Shown here: in pieces, positions 10,699-21,069 of the stretch
Layout: every line of letters begins with the position of its first letter
How positions within the stretch are numbered: the first letter of the stretch is position 1
Origin: CAVSMC01 sp963798655
GTDB taxonomy: Bacteria > Pseudomonadota > Gammaproteobacteria > Burkholderiales > Casimicrobiaceae
Assembly (NCBI GenBank): GCA_963798655.1
Contig: CAWCUH010000016.1
Span: forward strand, 558,001-622,000
Length of the DNA stretch: 64,000 nucleotides
Direction of reading: 5' to 3'
Translations under genes and position numbers: made by a program
The notes under the pieces: generated by a model
Databases searched by the model: none
What the model saw: the letters and a program-made list of their open reading frames with translations, nothing else
What the model was told of the DNA's origin: nothing

Positions 10699-11585
10699 TT
10701 GGCTGTGGACTCGGACGACGGCGCAGGCGGTACCGTACTCTCTCGCGAGAGATCCGCGGCGGTGGGCAACGCTGTCGTGACAACCGATGAGCGCACGGCC
10801 GGCGCGATCGACTACGCTCGCAAGATATGGCAGGCGCGCTACTTCTGGACACATCTCGCGCTGTCCGATCTGCGCACGCGATGGCGGCGGTCGTTCCTCG
10901 GCGCACTATGGTCGCTGATCCAGCCGCTGGCCATGACGGCGCTGCTCACGATCGTGTTCAGCCGCATTTTCCAGGCGACGTCGGCCGCTACGCGCCGTAC
11001 ATCTTCACGGGCATGATCACGTGGGAATTCGTGGGCGGCACCGTGTCGGGCGGCTCGCTCGCGTTCGTGCAGGCCGACGCATACATCAAGCAGACGCGGC
11101 ACCCGCTCGCCATCTACACGTTGCGCACGGCGCTCACCAATCTCATCGTGTTCGCCTTTGCGAGCATCGGCCTGGTCGTCTGGGTGCTGCTCGTGATGCC
11201 GGAGAACGTTCGGCTGGCCGTGGCTCGCCGCGCTGCTCGTGTTCCCGCTGCTGCTCGCGACGGGATGGTCGGTCGGGACGTTTCTTGCCTATTTTGCGAC
11301 GCGCTTCCGCGACGTGCCGCACGCGCTCGGCTCGTCATGCAAGCGCTCTGGTTCATTTCGCCGGTCTACTTCGAAGCCGATGTTTTTCGCAAGGCCGGGC
11401 TTCGCGGGCTCGTAGACGACAATCCGATCTATCATCTGCTGCAAATCGTGCGCGCGCCGCTGCTCGCCGGCGAATGGCCGACGCTCGAGAACTTCGCGTT
11501 TGCCCTTGCAATCCCGGTCGTGTTCGGGTTGCTTGCGTGGTGGGCGGGACGGACGATGGAACGGCGGGTCATCTTTTACCTGTGA
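10699..11585 (+). pseudogene. wzm: ABC-2 polysaccharide export permease (Wzm-like), three frameshifts
   Basis: This is the membrane subunit of an O-antigen or capsule ABC exporter. The start of the ABC-2 fold (LRTRWRRSFLGALWSLIQPL) is in one frame. The reading frame then changes near 10976 (one base short), 11219 (one extra) and 11330 (one short). With these restored, the product is continuous at about 295 residues and includes YAPYIFTGMITWEF, LLLATGWSVGTFLAYF and ALWFISPVYF. The start is uncertain: TTG at 10699, or a GTG further in. The stop overlaps the wzt start as CTGTGA. Either the gene is dead or the sequence is faulty here. An intact copy would be needed to export the polysaccharide made by the neighbours. 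Confidence 0.8.
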
Positions 11586-12339
11586 ACAGCGCTTCCATTC
11601 AACTCAACGGCGTCAATCTTCATTATGCGTCGGTCGCCTTCGCCGAGCGGTCGTTGAAGGCACTGCTGGCCCGCGCGTTTCGTCCCAGCTACAGCCAACA
11701 GCGGCGTTGTCGACGTGCATGCGCTGCGCGACGTGTCGCTCGCCATCGGCTCCGGCGAGCGTATCGGGCTCGTGGGTCCCAACGGCGCCGGCAAGAGCAC
11801 GCTGCTGCGGGCGATCGCGAATCTCTATCCGATTTCAAGCGGGTCGGCTCCGCATACGCGGGAAGGTACGCGGCCTCTTCGAGCTGGGGCTTGGCTTCGA
11901 GCCCGACGCGACCGGCCGGGAGAATATCCTTTATCGAGGCCTGCTGCTCGGGCAGACACCGCGCCAGATGGCGGCGCTCGAGCCGGAGATCGTTTCGTTT
12001 GCCGATCTGGACGAGTTCATCGATTATCCGTTGCGCACGTATTCGGCCGGCATGCTCGTACGGCTCGCGTTCGCGATCTCGACGGCGGTGAGCGGGGAGA
12101 TCCTTCTCATAGACGAGGTGATCGGAGCCGGCGACGCCGCCTTCATGGCAAAGGCGCGCAGCCGTCTCAACAGCCTGATCGACGGCGCGCAAATCGTGGT
12201 CATCGCTTCGCACGACGTCAACGCATTGCAGGCGCTTTGCGGACGCTGCATCGTGCTCGATCACGGGCGCGTCGCATTCGATGGTCGCCCAGGCGAAGCC
12301 GTCGCACATTACGCTGCGATGGTGAAAGCTCGAGCATGA
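11582..12339 (+). pseudogene. wzt: Polysaccharide ABC exporter ATP-binding protein (Wzt/KpsT-like), two frameshifts
   Basis: This is the ATPase partner of the permease upstream. The start is GTG at 11582, overlapping the permease stop (GTGA). The frame changes near 11697 and near 11845. With these repaired, the product is about 252 residues. It carries Walker A GPNGAGKST, the ABC signature YSAGMLVRLAFA, Walker B EILLIDEVIGAGD and the switch His in VIASHDVNAL. It ends soon after the ATPase core. It therefore lacks the long C-terminal carbohydrate-binding domain of Wzt proteins that recognise a capped chain end, and resembles KpsT or short Wzt forms. Confidence 0.82.
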
Positions 12340-14612
12340 AAAGCGAACTCTCCGCTCCCCGCGTGATGTGGCTGCTCAACCACGCCACGCTGCGCGAATT
12401 CGAGATGCGCCAGCTGCAAGCGCTGGGTGTGCGCGAGATCTTCCTGCCCAAAAGCTTCCCGTACGACGAAGGGAACCTGAGCGCGAGCATCGACGCCTCC
12501 TACGACACGTCGCTATCGTTGTCAAAGGACGAGTTGTCGGTGCTGAACGCGGCCGACTGGTACCGTTCGCCTTCGCCGCACGCGTGGGAAATCGCCAATC
12601 GGCACTTCGATCTGCTGTTCTTCGCGTTCTTTCCGCAGCAGATGGAGAGCGTGACCCGGCATTTCAAGGGCGACGCCATCCTTCGCGTGTTCGGGCACGC
12701 GCGCGACCAGACGTACAGCCGGCTCCTGTACCAGTACCTCGGCGTGGCGGCCGTCGACCGCATTCGCCGCATGGACGATCGTTTCTGGTTCGGCCAGGCG
12801 TACGCCCATTTGCACGAGATCGAGGACGAATTCATCCGCAGGCGATCCTGTTATCTGCCGCTCGGATTGCGTGACGCCACGATCGAAGATCGCTGGCGCG
12901 GCGATGACCCACGGCTGTACTTTGTTTGCCCACGCATCGGCTCGTCGGGACATTTTCGAACGGTCTACGAAACTTTCAAGAGCGACTTCGAGGGCGTCGA
13001 CTACGCGATCGGTGGCGCACAGCCGATCGCCGTCAAGGATCGGCGCGTGCTCGGATACGTGCCATCGGCGGTGCATCGGGAGAACATGCAGCGGTTTCGC
13101 GTCATGTATTACCACAGCACGGAACCCAATCACGTTCACTATCATCCGTTCGAGGCGATTCGCGTCGGCATGCCGGTCGTCTATCGCTCGGGCGGCATGC
13201 TGGACCGTTTGGCGGGTGAACGGTTGCCCGGTTGTTGCGCCAGCGTGCGGGAGGCGCGCCGCAAAGTGGAACGCATTCTCGCGGGAGACGTCAAGCTGAT
13301 CGAGCAGCTACGTCGTACGCAGGTACGGCTGCTCGATCCATTGCGGCCGGAGCGATGCGAGCCGGTGTGGCGCAACAGCTTCGGCCGCCTCCTTGCACGT
13401 CGCGCGTGGCGTGCGTCGGCTCCTCGCCCCGTCGCGCGACCGACGCGACGTGTCGCGGTGCTCGTGCCGTCGTTTGCACGCCCCGCCGATCTGACTTATG
13501 CGCGACGGATCGCGATCGCCATGCACGAGGGCGCGCGCGCCGCGGGCGATGGCGTGCACATCGTTATCGCCGTCGCGGCCGAGTTGACGGAGAACATCGC
13601 GCAGGCCTTTGGTCCGTTGCCGCACGGCGTATCCGTTCGCACGTTTCGCTGGAACCGCTTGTCGAAGGAAACGGCTGAAATGGCGCTGCGATTCGCCGGC
13701 CATCAGGCCAAGCTGCCATGGCCCGAATACATCGTTGCCGACGACGGAATCAATCATCTGCTCGACTGCGACCTGTGGGTTCTCGCGACGGACGAGCTCT
13801 CGCTGCCGATTCTGGCATTGAGGCCTTATTGCGTCGCGGTGTTCGGGTACGCGCAGAGATACATGCCGGGTCTCGGTGTGCACGCCGATGCGTCGTACAG
13901 GGAAATCTCGCAGCGAGCAGCAAGCGTTTGGACCGCATCACACGCCGTCGCCGAGGACGCGGCTCAATACGGCGGAATCGCGCGCGAGCGCATCCGCGTG
14001 CTGCCCCCGCCGCCACCGTGGAACGAGCCGTCGAAGAGCAGCTCTCAGCGCGATACGCGTGCTATCGCCGTCATTTTCGACGGCATACCGGAATTGCGAC
14101 AGCTGCTCGCGATCGAAGCGCTGCAAGCGTATTACCGTCGCTGCAAAGGCACCTTGCCCTGTGTCGCCATCGGCCGTGGACCCGCCTATGTCGGGAAGGA
14201 CGGCTACTGCCTCGCATCAGGGGTCGTCACCGCATTGGAGAGCGACCGCCGATTTCGCGCCCGAGTGACTTGGGATTCGCTGCCGTTTCGCCACCGCAAC
14301 GGCGGCTATGCACAGGTCGCGGCGGCCCTGTTCACGGGGTACGCCGACAGCCCCGCGTGCTACGTTGCCGACGCCTTGCGTGCGCGCGTTCCGTTGGTCG
14401 CCTCGGTATCGCCGAGTTCGCGCGAATGGACGGACGCGTATCCGGGCCTCGTCACGCTTTGCGATGACGACGCGCTTGCGCTCGCGCTGCAAATCAAGGC
14501 GAATGAGGAGCATCCGATCGATGCTTTGGCAGGCGTTTCGCCCCCGGTCGACGCCGACGATTTCCGAAGCCTCGCGGTACGATATTGGGACGCCGTGCGC
14601 GAGGCAGTATGA
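12336..14612 (+). CDS. Large putative glycosyltransferase, two-module
   Basis: A 758-residue soluble protein whose ATG overlaps the wzt stop (ATGA). The first ~360 residues form one module, ending in a GT-B-like donor segment with HPFEAIRVGMPVVYRSGG. The second half begins RRVAVLVPSFARPADLTYARRIA and contains IAVIFDGIPELRQLLAIE and ADALRARVPLVASVSPSS, again GT-B-like. This suggests two fused transferase modules acting on successive linkages, or one active and one structural half. The family was not identified with certainty. Context (gmd, perosamine synthase, ABC exporter) supports a role in assembling the exported glycan on the inner membrane face. Confidence 0.65.
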   Translation: MKSELSAPRVMWLLNHATLREFEMRQLQALGVREIFLPKSFPYDEGNLSASIDASYDTSLSLSKDELSVLNAADWYRSPSPHAWEIANRHFDLLFFAFFPQQMESVTRHFKGDAILRVFGHARDQTYSRLLYQYLGVAAVDRIRRMDDRFWFGQAYAHLHEIEDEFIRRRSCYLPLGLRDATIEDRWRGDDPRLYFVCPRIGSSGHFRTVYETFKSDFEGVDYAIGGAQPIAVKDRRVLGYVPSAVHRENMQRFRVMYYHSTEPNHVHYHPFEAIRVGMPVVYRSGGMLDRLAGERLPGCCASVREARRKVERILAGDVKLIEQLRRTQVRLLDPLRPERCEPVWRNSFGRLLARRAWRASAPRPVARPTRRVAVLVPSFARPADLTYARRIAIAMHEGARAAGDGVHIVIAVAAELTENIAQAFGPLPHGVSVRTFRWNRLSKETAEMALRFAGHQAKLPWPEYIVADDGINHLLDCDLWVLATDELSLPILALRPYCVAVFGYAQRYMPGLGVHADASYREISQRAASVWTASHAVAEDAAQYGGIARERIRVLPPPPPWNEPSKSSSQRDTRAIAVIFDGIPELRQLLAIEALQAYYRRCKGTLPCVAIGRGPAYVGKDGYCLASGVVTALESDRRFRARVTWDSLPFRHRNGGYAQVAAALFTGYADSPACYVADALRARVPLVASVSPSSREWTDAYPGLVTLCDDDALALALQIKANEEHPIDALAGVSPPVDADDFRSLAVRYWDAVREAV

Positions 14613-16318
14613 AAAAGTACGGGATATTCCTGGCGTATCCACCGACGACAGAGCTGCGCGGCGAAGGGCTTGGACGTCATCTTGCGTATTTGCTCAAGGG
14701 CGCGGCCGAACGCGATGGAATTCGGCTCGTTGTGGCCTGTCCGAGTTGGACCATCGACGGCCTGCAGGCTCTGTGCGAAGAGGAGCAGGTATCACCGGAC
14801 AGCTTCGAGCTCCTCACGATGCGCTCGTTACCGATTTCCCTGCGCGTGCAGGGAGCCGCGAGTTCAGTCATTGCCGCGTATCTCCGCGCCCGCAATCGCG
14901 GTCGCGGCCGAACGTCCGCGCGCTGGCGGGCCGACCGAGCCTGGATGCCGATCGAGCGGTTCTTTGTGTCGACGCGCAATCTTCTCGCATTCCTCCTTGC
15001 CAGCGCCGTACTTGCGCCGTTGCTTTTGATAGGTGCGGCGTTGGCAGCGAGCCTCGGCGCAGGTACCTCACGCTTGCAGTCGGTGGCCCGGCAGCTTTTG
15101 GCACGGGCGCGGTCGAAAGTGCCTGGCGGCTCGCTTCGGCGCCGACTGTCGACGCTGGTACGCGACCCCGGAGCCGAGCCGTGGGGGCGCCGGCTATACC
15201 GCAGCCTGGAAACCGCCGAAGCGGACGCTCTCGTCGATCTCATCAATCGGCGAGATGATGTGATGGCCTGGTATTGCCCAACGGCTTTCTGGCCTCAATT
15301 CAATCGAATCGAGCGCCCTCGACTCATCTGCGTGCCCGACGTCGTTTTGTCGCGACTGCCGATAAGCTTCGCCGAATCGACGGGTAAGCTCGGGCTTGAG
15401 GTCTATCAGAGGATCGGCACGGTCATTCGCGGTGCGCGTCATCTCGTCACATATAGCGAAGATGTGAAGTGGCAGACGCTCGTACGGGAATTCGACCGCG
15501 ACCCGGCGTCGGTGCAGGTGATCCGGCATGGCAACAACGACCTTGGCCCGCAGATCGCGATCAGCGGCACTCCCGATCCGGTTGCCGCGAGCCTGGAATT
15601 CTGTCGCGTATTGCTCGCTGATGCGCTGATGCGCGCGACCAATCGCGAATACGCAGCGGCGTTCCAGAACCGAGAAATGCGTTTCCTGTTCTGTCCGAAC
15701 CAGGCGCGGCCGAACAAGAACATGCTGACGCTCGTGCAGGCCTACGACGAGTTGCTACGCAAGAGGGGCATTCCGCACAAGCTCATCCTCACCGGTGATG
15801 CAACCGCGATTCCGCAGGTGCGAGAGTTCGTCGCTCACCGCGGCCTTGCAAATGACGTCCTGTGCCTGCGCGGGCTCACCGTGCAGCAGCTTGCGGCCTG
15901 CTATCGTCTTGCCGACCTCGCGGTCAATCCTAGCTTGTTCGAAGGCGGCTGCCCGTTCACGCTGACCGAGGCGCTGTCCGTCGGCACGCCGGTCGTCATG
16001 GCCCGCATCGCAGTGACCGAGGAGGTCATTGTCGATCCGACGTTGCGCGAGGCGATGCTGTTCGATCCCTACGATTGGCGCGACATGGCCGATCGTATCA
16101 CCTGGGCGATCGAGCACCGTCAGGAACTCTATGCGATGCAACGCACCTCATGTGCTCCGTTGATCGAGCGTACCTGGACAACGGTGTCCGATGAGTACCT
16201 TGCCTTGCTCGAAAAGGTGGCCCTTTCGCACGACCCGCCGAGCGACGCAGGGGAAAGCGGCGGAATTCCATCGCATCAAGGCGCGCAAAGAGGGCAATTG
16301 CAGGAGAGCGTCGGGTGA
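14609..16318 (+). CDS. Glycosyltransferase family 4 protein with internal hydrophobic segment
   Basis: 569 residues, with the ATG overlapping the previous stop (ATGA). The N-terminal acceptor half is interrupted by a strongly hydrophobic stretch near residues 125-155 (FLLASAVLAPLLLIGAALAA), unusual for GT4 and suggesting a membrane hairpin or anchor. The C-terminal half is classical GT-B: FLFCPNQARPNKN, then LILTGDA, then the donor-binding EGGCPFTLTEALSVGTPVV with the E-x7-E pair. It probably adds sugars to the undecaprenyl-linked glycan. Codons in this gene look more A/T-rich than those of the flanking core genes, as is common in surface-polysaccharide loci. Confidence 0.8.
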   Translation: MKKYGIFLAYPPTTELRGEGLGRHLAYLLKGAAERDGIRLVVACPSWTIDGLQALCEEEQVSPDSFELLTMRSLPISLRVQGAASSVIAAYLRARNRGRGRTSARWRADRAWMPIERFFVSTRNLLAFLLASAVLAPLLLIGAALAASLGAGTSRLQSVARQLLARARSKVPGGSLRRRLSTLVRDPGAEPWGRRLYRSLETAEADALVDLINRRDDVMAWYCPTAFWPQFNRIERPRLICVPDVVLSRLPISFAESTGKLGLEVYQRIGTVIRGARHLVTYSEDVKWQTLVREFDRDPASVQVIRHGNNDLGPQIAISGTPDPVAASLEFCRVLLADALMRATNREYAAAFQNREMRFLFCPNQARPNKNMLTLVQAYDELLRKRGIPHKLILTGDATAIPQVREFVAHRGLANDVLCLRGLTVQQLAACYRLADLAVNPSLFEGGCPFTLTEALSVGTPVVMARIAVTEEVIVDPTLREAMLFDPYDWRDMADRITWAIEHRQELYAMQRTSCAPLIERTWTTVSDEYLALLEKVALSHDPPSDAGESGGIPSHQGAQRGQLQESVG

Positions 16319-16938
16319 CCTTTCGCGGGTTGCTGCTGCTCGGATGTGGGGGCCATGCACGAAGCGTCGCTGACATCGCGCTCGATCTTGGCATTCCCGA
16401 TCTGTTGTTCGTCGATGCGAATGCCCGCGACGGTGAAGTCATCGCAGGATTTCGTGCGGTGCGCGAGTGGCCGACGACGATCGGCGGAGGCTGGGCAGCG
16501 TTTCCTGCGGTCGGATCCGCGAGCGGACGCAAGGCGGTGGTCGAGACGATCCGGCAACGTGGTGCCAGGCTCGCGACGTTGGTCTCTCGCCGCGCTTATG
16601 TCGGGCATGCCGCAACAGTTGGGGAGGGGACGCTCGTCGCGCACGGTGCTCATGTAGGCCCGTTCGTCCGAATCGGGGTGGGAGCCATCATCAATACTGG
16701 CGCGCTGATCGACCACGAGTCGGTGGTCGGCGACTACACACACATCGCCGTCAACGCCACGATTGCAGGACGTTGTCGCATCGGAGCACGTGCGCTGGTC
16801 GGTGCCGGCGCGGTGCTGATCGACGACGTTTCGATCGCGGACGACGTCACAATCGGCGCCGGCGCCGTGGTGGTCGAGGATGCCGCCATCAGCGGTGTTT
16901 ACGTCGGAGTGCCCGCGCGGCTGCTCTCGAGACCGTAA
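16315..16938 (+). CDS. NeuD/PglD-type sugar acyltransferase, possibly perosamine N-acetyltransferase
   Basis: A 207-residue hexapeptide-repeat acyltransferase. The N-terminal Rossmann-like domain begins LLLLGCGGHARSVADIA, as in PglD, NeuD and PerB. It is followed by a left-handed beta-helix of hexapeptide repeats from about residue 95. The catalytic His is in NTGALIDHESVVGDYTHIA. The start is GTG at 16315, overlapping the previous stop (GTGA), with AGGAG a few bases upstream. Given the perosamine synthase in the same operon, acetyl transfer to the 4-amino group of GDP-perosamine is the best guess. The acyl donor and exact sugar are inferred. Confidence 0.83.
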   Translation: MTFRGLLLLGCGGHARSVADIALDLGIPDLLFVDANARDGEVIAGFRAVREWPTTIGGGWAAFPAVGSASGRKAVVETIRQRGARLATLVSRRAYVGHAATVGEGTLVAHGAHVGPFVRIGVGAIINTGALIDHESVVGDYTHIAVNATIAGRCRIGARALVGAGAVLIDDVSIADDVTIGAGAVVVEDAAISGVYVGVPARLLSRP

Positions 16939-16973
16939 GGCGCTCGACCGGCGGGCAAGCGGCGCATACCAAC

Positions 16974-18449
16974 GTGAGTGTTCCCTTCTCTCTGCTCTTG
17001 TCCACGCCGAACGCGATCTGGCATTTCGACGGGTCAACCGAGCGTCTGCACCGGGTGCATGCATCTCTACCCGAGTATTACGGCATCAGCTGGAACGAGC
17101 GAGGTGTCGTGCTCTCGCACAGCCTCGACGACAACTTGATTTCGTGGACCGACGAGGATTTCCGGTCCGATCGTCGCTTCGGCGTCTGCGTCCAATACGC
17201 GTGCGATGGGACGCAACTCATGTCGCCGCGGTCCATGTTGCATCCGCATCAGCTCGAATGCGTCGACAAGCGAGTTGTCGCCGCAAATACAGGTCGCAAC
17301 TCGATCACGCTGTGGGATCCGTCAAGCGGTGGAAGCGGCGACGTGAGCCTGATTGCCTCGCGCTGGGACGGAATGCTGCCGGGCACCATCAGCCTGCACC
17401 TAAACTCGGTTCACGTGCAGGACGGTCTCCTGTATTCGGTAGCGCACAACGGCAATCTGCTGTCGTGCGTCTGGGTCCACCGGTGGCCGGCCATGGATCT
17501 GCATGCGGTGTTCTCAACCTCCGCTCGATGGGCACACAACGCGTGGCACAGTGCCGAATTGGCCGGGCTGCTGATTTGCGATTCCAAGGCCGGACGACTG
17601 CTCAGCGTGGACTACAACGAGGCCGTCTGGTCGACAGCCACGCCCGCCACGATCACGCGTGGCTTGGCCGCAACGGAGAAGTATCTCGTCGTTGGTCTTT
17701 CCGAGTTCACGCCGCGAGCCGAACGCAACACGTCGAAAGGCGGCTTCGCGCTGATCAATCGCGCGTCATTGCGGACGGAAGTGGAATACTGGTTCGACGG
17801 TATCGGGAACGTTCACGAGGTCCGCGTCGTTTCCGAGGCCGACGCGTGCCACGCCGCAACCACGGCCAAGGCAACGTTGTCGTCTTGGATCGAGGCAGGA
17901 ATTGGTGCGCAAGCCCACAACGTGGAGCCCACGGCGAAGACCGTGCAATCGATTCCCGTGCGCACCCGCGATGCCCGGCCGCTTCCGAAACTGTTGGAGT
18001 ACGGCGAAGGCTCGGGATTGACTTTCGAAGTGCTCGCGCCCGGCGTCGCAAGGGTGCGCACGCAGCGTGTCGGAGACTCCAACGTCGTGATCGGATCCCT
18101 CTTTCCCGAGGACCTTCAGCCTCGCAGCCTGCTCAGGGCGCGCGGTTGGTGCACTGTGGAAGAGGTTGGCGGGGAGTCCTATGGAATTCTTCGCGTCTGC
18201 TACCGCGATCACGAAGGCGCATTCATGCCGGAACTTGAGGCTCGATCCAATCCGGTTGGCTTCGCTGAGAATCGACGGCTGTGGTTCGACGTTGCGTGCG
18301 TCGCACCCGACGATGCGCGCGTCGCGCGTGCCGATTTCCTATGGCTGCAGAGCGGAGCGGCCCGGATCTTGCTGAAGGATTGTGAGCTTTCGCTCGTACG
18401 CCTGCCCGGCCCGTTGAACCAGTCGAAGGCGATCGCTACCGCTTTCTAG
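16974..18449 (+). CDS. Unrecognised 491-residue protein, propeller-like N-domain plus beta-sandwich
   Basis: The last gene of the polysaccharide run, starting at GTG 16974, 35 bases after the acyltransferase stop. There is no signal peptide. Residues about 1-300 have spaced W/D-containing strands (for example NAIWHFDG, ISWNERGVVLSH, NSITLWDPSSG, GLLYSVAHNG) like a beta-propeller. Residues about 350-490 look like a compact beta-rich domain (TFEVLAPGVARVRT ... WFDVACVAPDD), possibly carbohydrate-binding. It could be a scaffold or modifying enzyme for the glycan. No catalytic motif was recognised and no function is claimed. Confidence 0.6.
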   Translation: MSVPFSLLLSTPNAIWHFDGSTERLHRVHASLPEYYGISWNERGVVLSHSLDDNLISWTDEDFRSDRRFGVCVQYACDGTQLMSPRSMLHPHQLECVDKRVVAANTGRNSITLWDPSSGGSGDVSLIASRWDGMLPGTISLHLNSVHVQDGLLYSVAHNGNLLSCVWVHRWPAMDLHAVFSTSARWAHNAWHSAELAGLLICDSKAGRLLSVDYNEAVWSTATPATITRGLAATEKYLVVGLSEFTPRAERNTSKGGFALINRASLRTEVEYWFDGIGNVHEVRVVSEADACHAATTAKATLSSWIEAGIGAQAHNVEPTAKTVQSIPVRTRDARPLPKLLEYGEGSGLTFEVLAPGVARVRTQRVGDSNVVIGSLFPEDLQPRSLLRARGWCTVEEVGGESYGILRVCYRDHEGAFMPELEARSNPVGFAENRRLWFDVACVAPDDARVARADFLWLQSGAARILLKDCELSLVRLPGPLNQSKAIATAF

Positions 18450-18624
18450 GGGTACGTCCGAAATGTGCCGAGCGGTCAGTGGACGACCCGTCGTTTCGCG
18501 TTAGCTACTTCGCGAAGCCGGTCGGGACAACTGGGTGCTCGATTTCACGTGCACGCGCGCTGCCGGGGATCAGCCTTTTGCTCGCGCCTTTGCTAGCTTC
18601 GCGCTGCCATCGCGATGCGCCCGC

Positions 18625-21069
18625 TCAATGAAGGCTCAAGTCCCAGGTGCACGTGACCGTCCCTGCGCGATTCGCGATCGTCGGCACGTCCCCTGCGGCG
18701 AGTGGATACACCTGGCTGCCGGAGACTGTCGTCGCATTGGCCTGGCCCAAAATCGACGGGAAGTCGAACTCGTGGAACGTTTGCGTGGGCATCCCGACGT
18801 ACGACATGCTGAAGAAATTCGCGGTGCGATCGAAGGAGGGCACGTTCGCTGGCGACGTGAATCCCATCTGCATGTTCGTCGACGTGTTGATGGTCCACTG
18901 CCCCTGACACCACGAGCCTTTCGCGACGAAGAACGTGGGGATGTTATTGCCGACCTGCGGACCGCCGACGTACCAATCGTGCGTTTCGTCGGGAACGCTA
19001 TTGCCGGAAGGGCAGTTGATGCCGGTGACGCTCGTGCCCTGCGTGAGCTTCTTCGAGCACGAGATATGCCCCGTCCAGCCTGGCGGAAGCCGACGAAGCG
19101 CGTGCGTCAGCGGAACGTAGCCGGACGCGGTCGAGATGACCGCCGCCGCCGATGACCGCGCCGGTCATGCTGAGCAGATAAATCCAGTATTGCGTGGGCG
19201 CGACCGCGTTCTGCCACAGCAGGTCGAGACCCTGCGAATTGTCGAAGTCGCCGATGCCGACGAGCGACCATCCCGGCGCGGCGATCGGCACGCAACGGAC
19301 GTCGTGACTGCGGCGCCGTTCATGATGTACACCCAGCGCGACGCGGTCCCGTTCTCCCACACGATGTCCGCCTTGCCGTCGCGATTCAGATCGCCGATCC
19401 ATGTGGGGAGATACCCGGGCCCGACGAGAACGTAGCCGCCGCCAATCACTGCCGCGGCGTTGCTGAGCAGATGGATCCAGTAGGAGCTCGGACTGGCGAT
19501 ATTCCTCCACAGCAGATCTGCGCCGTTGAGCCCGTCGAAGTTGCCGACCGCCGCGATCTCCCAACCCGGCGCAGCGGCGGGCACGGGCGCCGAGCCGGCG
19601 ATGGCTGAGCCGTTCATGAAGAAGAACCAGCGGGAGGAGGTGCCGTTCTCCCACAGGATGTCGTCCTTGCCGTCGCCGTTGAAGTCCGCGATATACGTGG
19701 GCCGGTAGCCCGGCGCGACGGTCAACGGTCCTCCGCCGATGATGCTCGCGCCGTTCATCAGATAGATCCAGTATTGCGACGGACTCGCCGTGTTCGACCA
19801 CAGCAGGTCGGCCGTGCCGCTGCCGTCAAAGTCCCCGATGCCCGCGAGCACCCAGCCGGGGGCCGCACCCGGCAGCGGCGCGGTGCTCTGCACGGCAACG
19901 CCGTTCATGTTGAACAGCCAGTGGACGCCGAGGCTGTTTTCGAAGACGATGTCCGACTTCAAATCGCCGCCGAAATCGGTTTTCGATCTCGGCAGCGCGG
20001 GGCGATACAGCTCGGCGACCTTGCTGGTGCCGAACCCGCCGTCGGGCGCGACGAGAATCGCGCCGGAAGCGAGAGTGATCAGGGCCTCGTACGCGTGCGG
20101 TGCCGCCGCGTACGCCGACAATCTCCAGACGTTTGCAATCGGATCGTAGATCTCGGCGCTGCTCGGCGTGTTGCCGCCGACGGCGACCGCCTGACCGTCG
20201 GCCTGCAAAGCGGCCGTGTGCGCAACGTGTACCGCCTGCATGTTCGCGGTATAGGTCCAGATGTCGGCCAGCGGGTCGTAAAGCTCGCCGCTTCGCAGCG
20301 TGCCGCTCGCGCTGTTGATGCCGCCCGACACCAGCAACTTGCCGTTTAGGAGCAAGACGCTCGCGAAGTGCGAGCGGCTCACGTTCATGCCCGATACCGG
20401 CGTCCATGTGCCCATCGCCGGGTCGTACAGATTGGCGCTCGAGAGGTACGCATCGGTGTCGGAAAGACCGCCAACGACAAGCACCTTGCCGTTGCCCATC
20501 AGGGCAGCCTGATGCACGCGGCGCTTTCCCGCGAACGATCCGGTCGGGCTCATGGTGTTGCTCGTCGGGTCGTACAACTCGGCCGTATCGAGCGTCGAGA
20601 ACGACGACAGCGACGACGTGCCGCCTGCGAGGAGAACCTTGCCGCTGTTCAGACGTGTCGCGGTCTGGAACCACCGCGCCGTCGACATGTTCGGTCCGGC
20701 CGTCCACGCATTCGTCGCCGGGTCGTAGAGCTCGGTGAGCGCTGTCGGCTGACCCGCAACCAGGCCGCCGCTCACCAGCACCTTGCCGTTCGCCAGCGCG
20801 GTGGCGACCGACCCGGTCCGGTTGGACGATGGGCTCGCGGCCGCAGTCCACGCCCCCGTTGCCGGATCGTACAGTTCTGCCGTTCCGTTGCCGACGATCA
20901 GCACCTTGCCGCTGTTCAGCAACGCGAGTCCCGGCGCGACTCGGCCCGACGCGGTGGAGCCGGTCGCGACGAACACGCCCGAGCCAGCCGCACTCCAAGC
21001 GGGAAGCACGGCGCCCGCGGCCGCGACCAGTGCTGCGACGAAACCCATTGCACGCGCCGAGCGGATCAT
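18625..21069 (-). pseudogene. Exported Kelch-repeat/FG-GAP-repeat protein, two compensating frameshifts
   Basis: A secreted protein of about 815 residues once two single-base changes are repaired: one missing base near 19290 and one extra in a GGCGGCGGCGG run near 19152. A signal peptide (MGFVAALVAAAGAVLPAWSA) leads to about six Kelch repeats of the form GKVLVSGG...ELYDPATNAW (about residues 40-360). Three or four FG-GAP/VCBS-like repeats follow, of the form APGW.LAGIGDFDG...DLLW.N..SPSQYWIYLM. A unique C-terminal domain with several Cys ends WDLSLH. The ATG at 21069 has GGGAGAG upstream. The role is unknown; such proteins often act at the cell surface. Confidence 0.75.
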
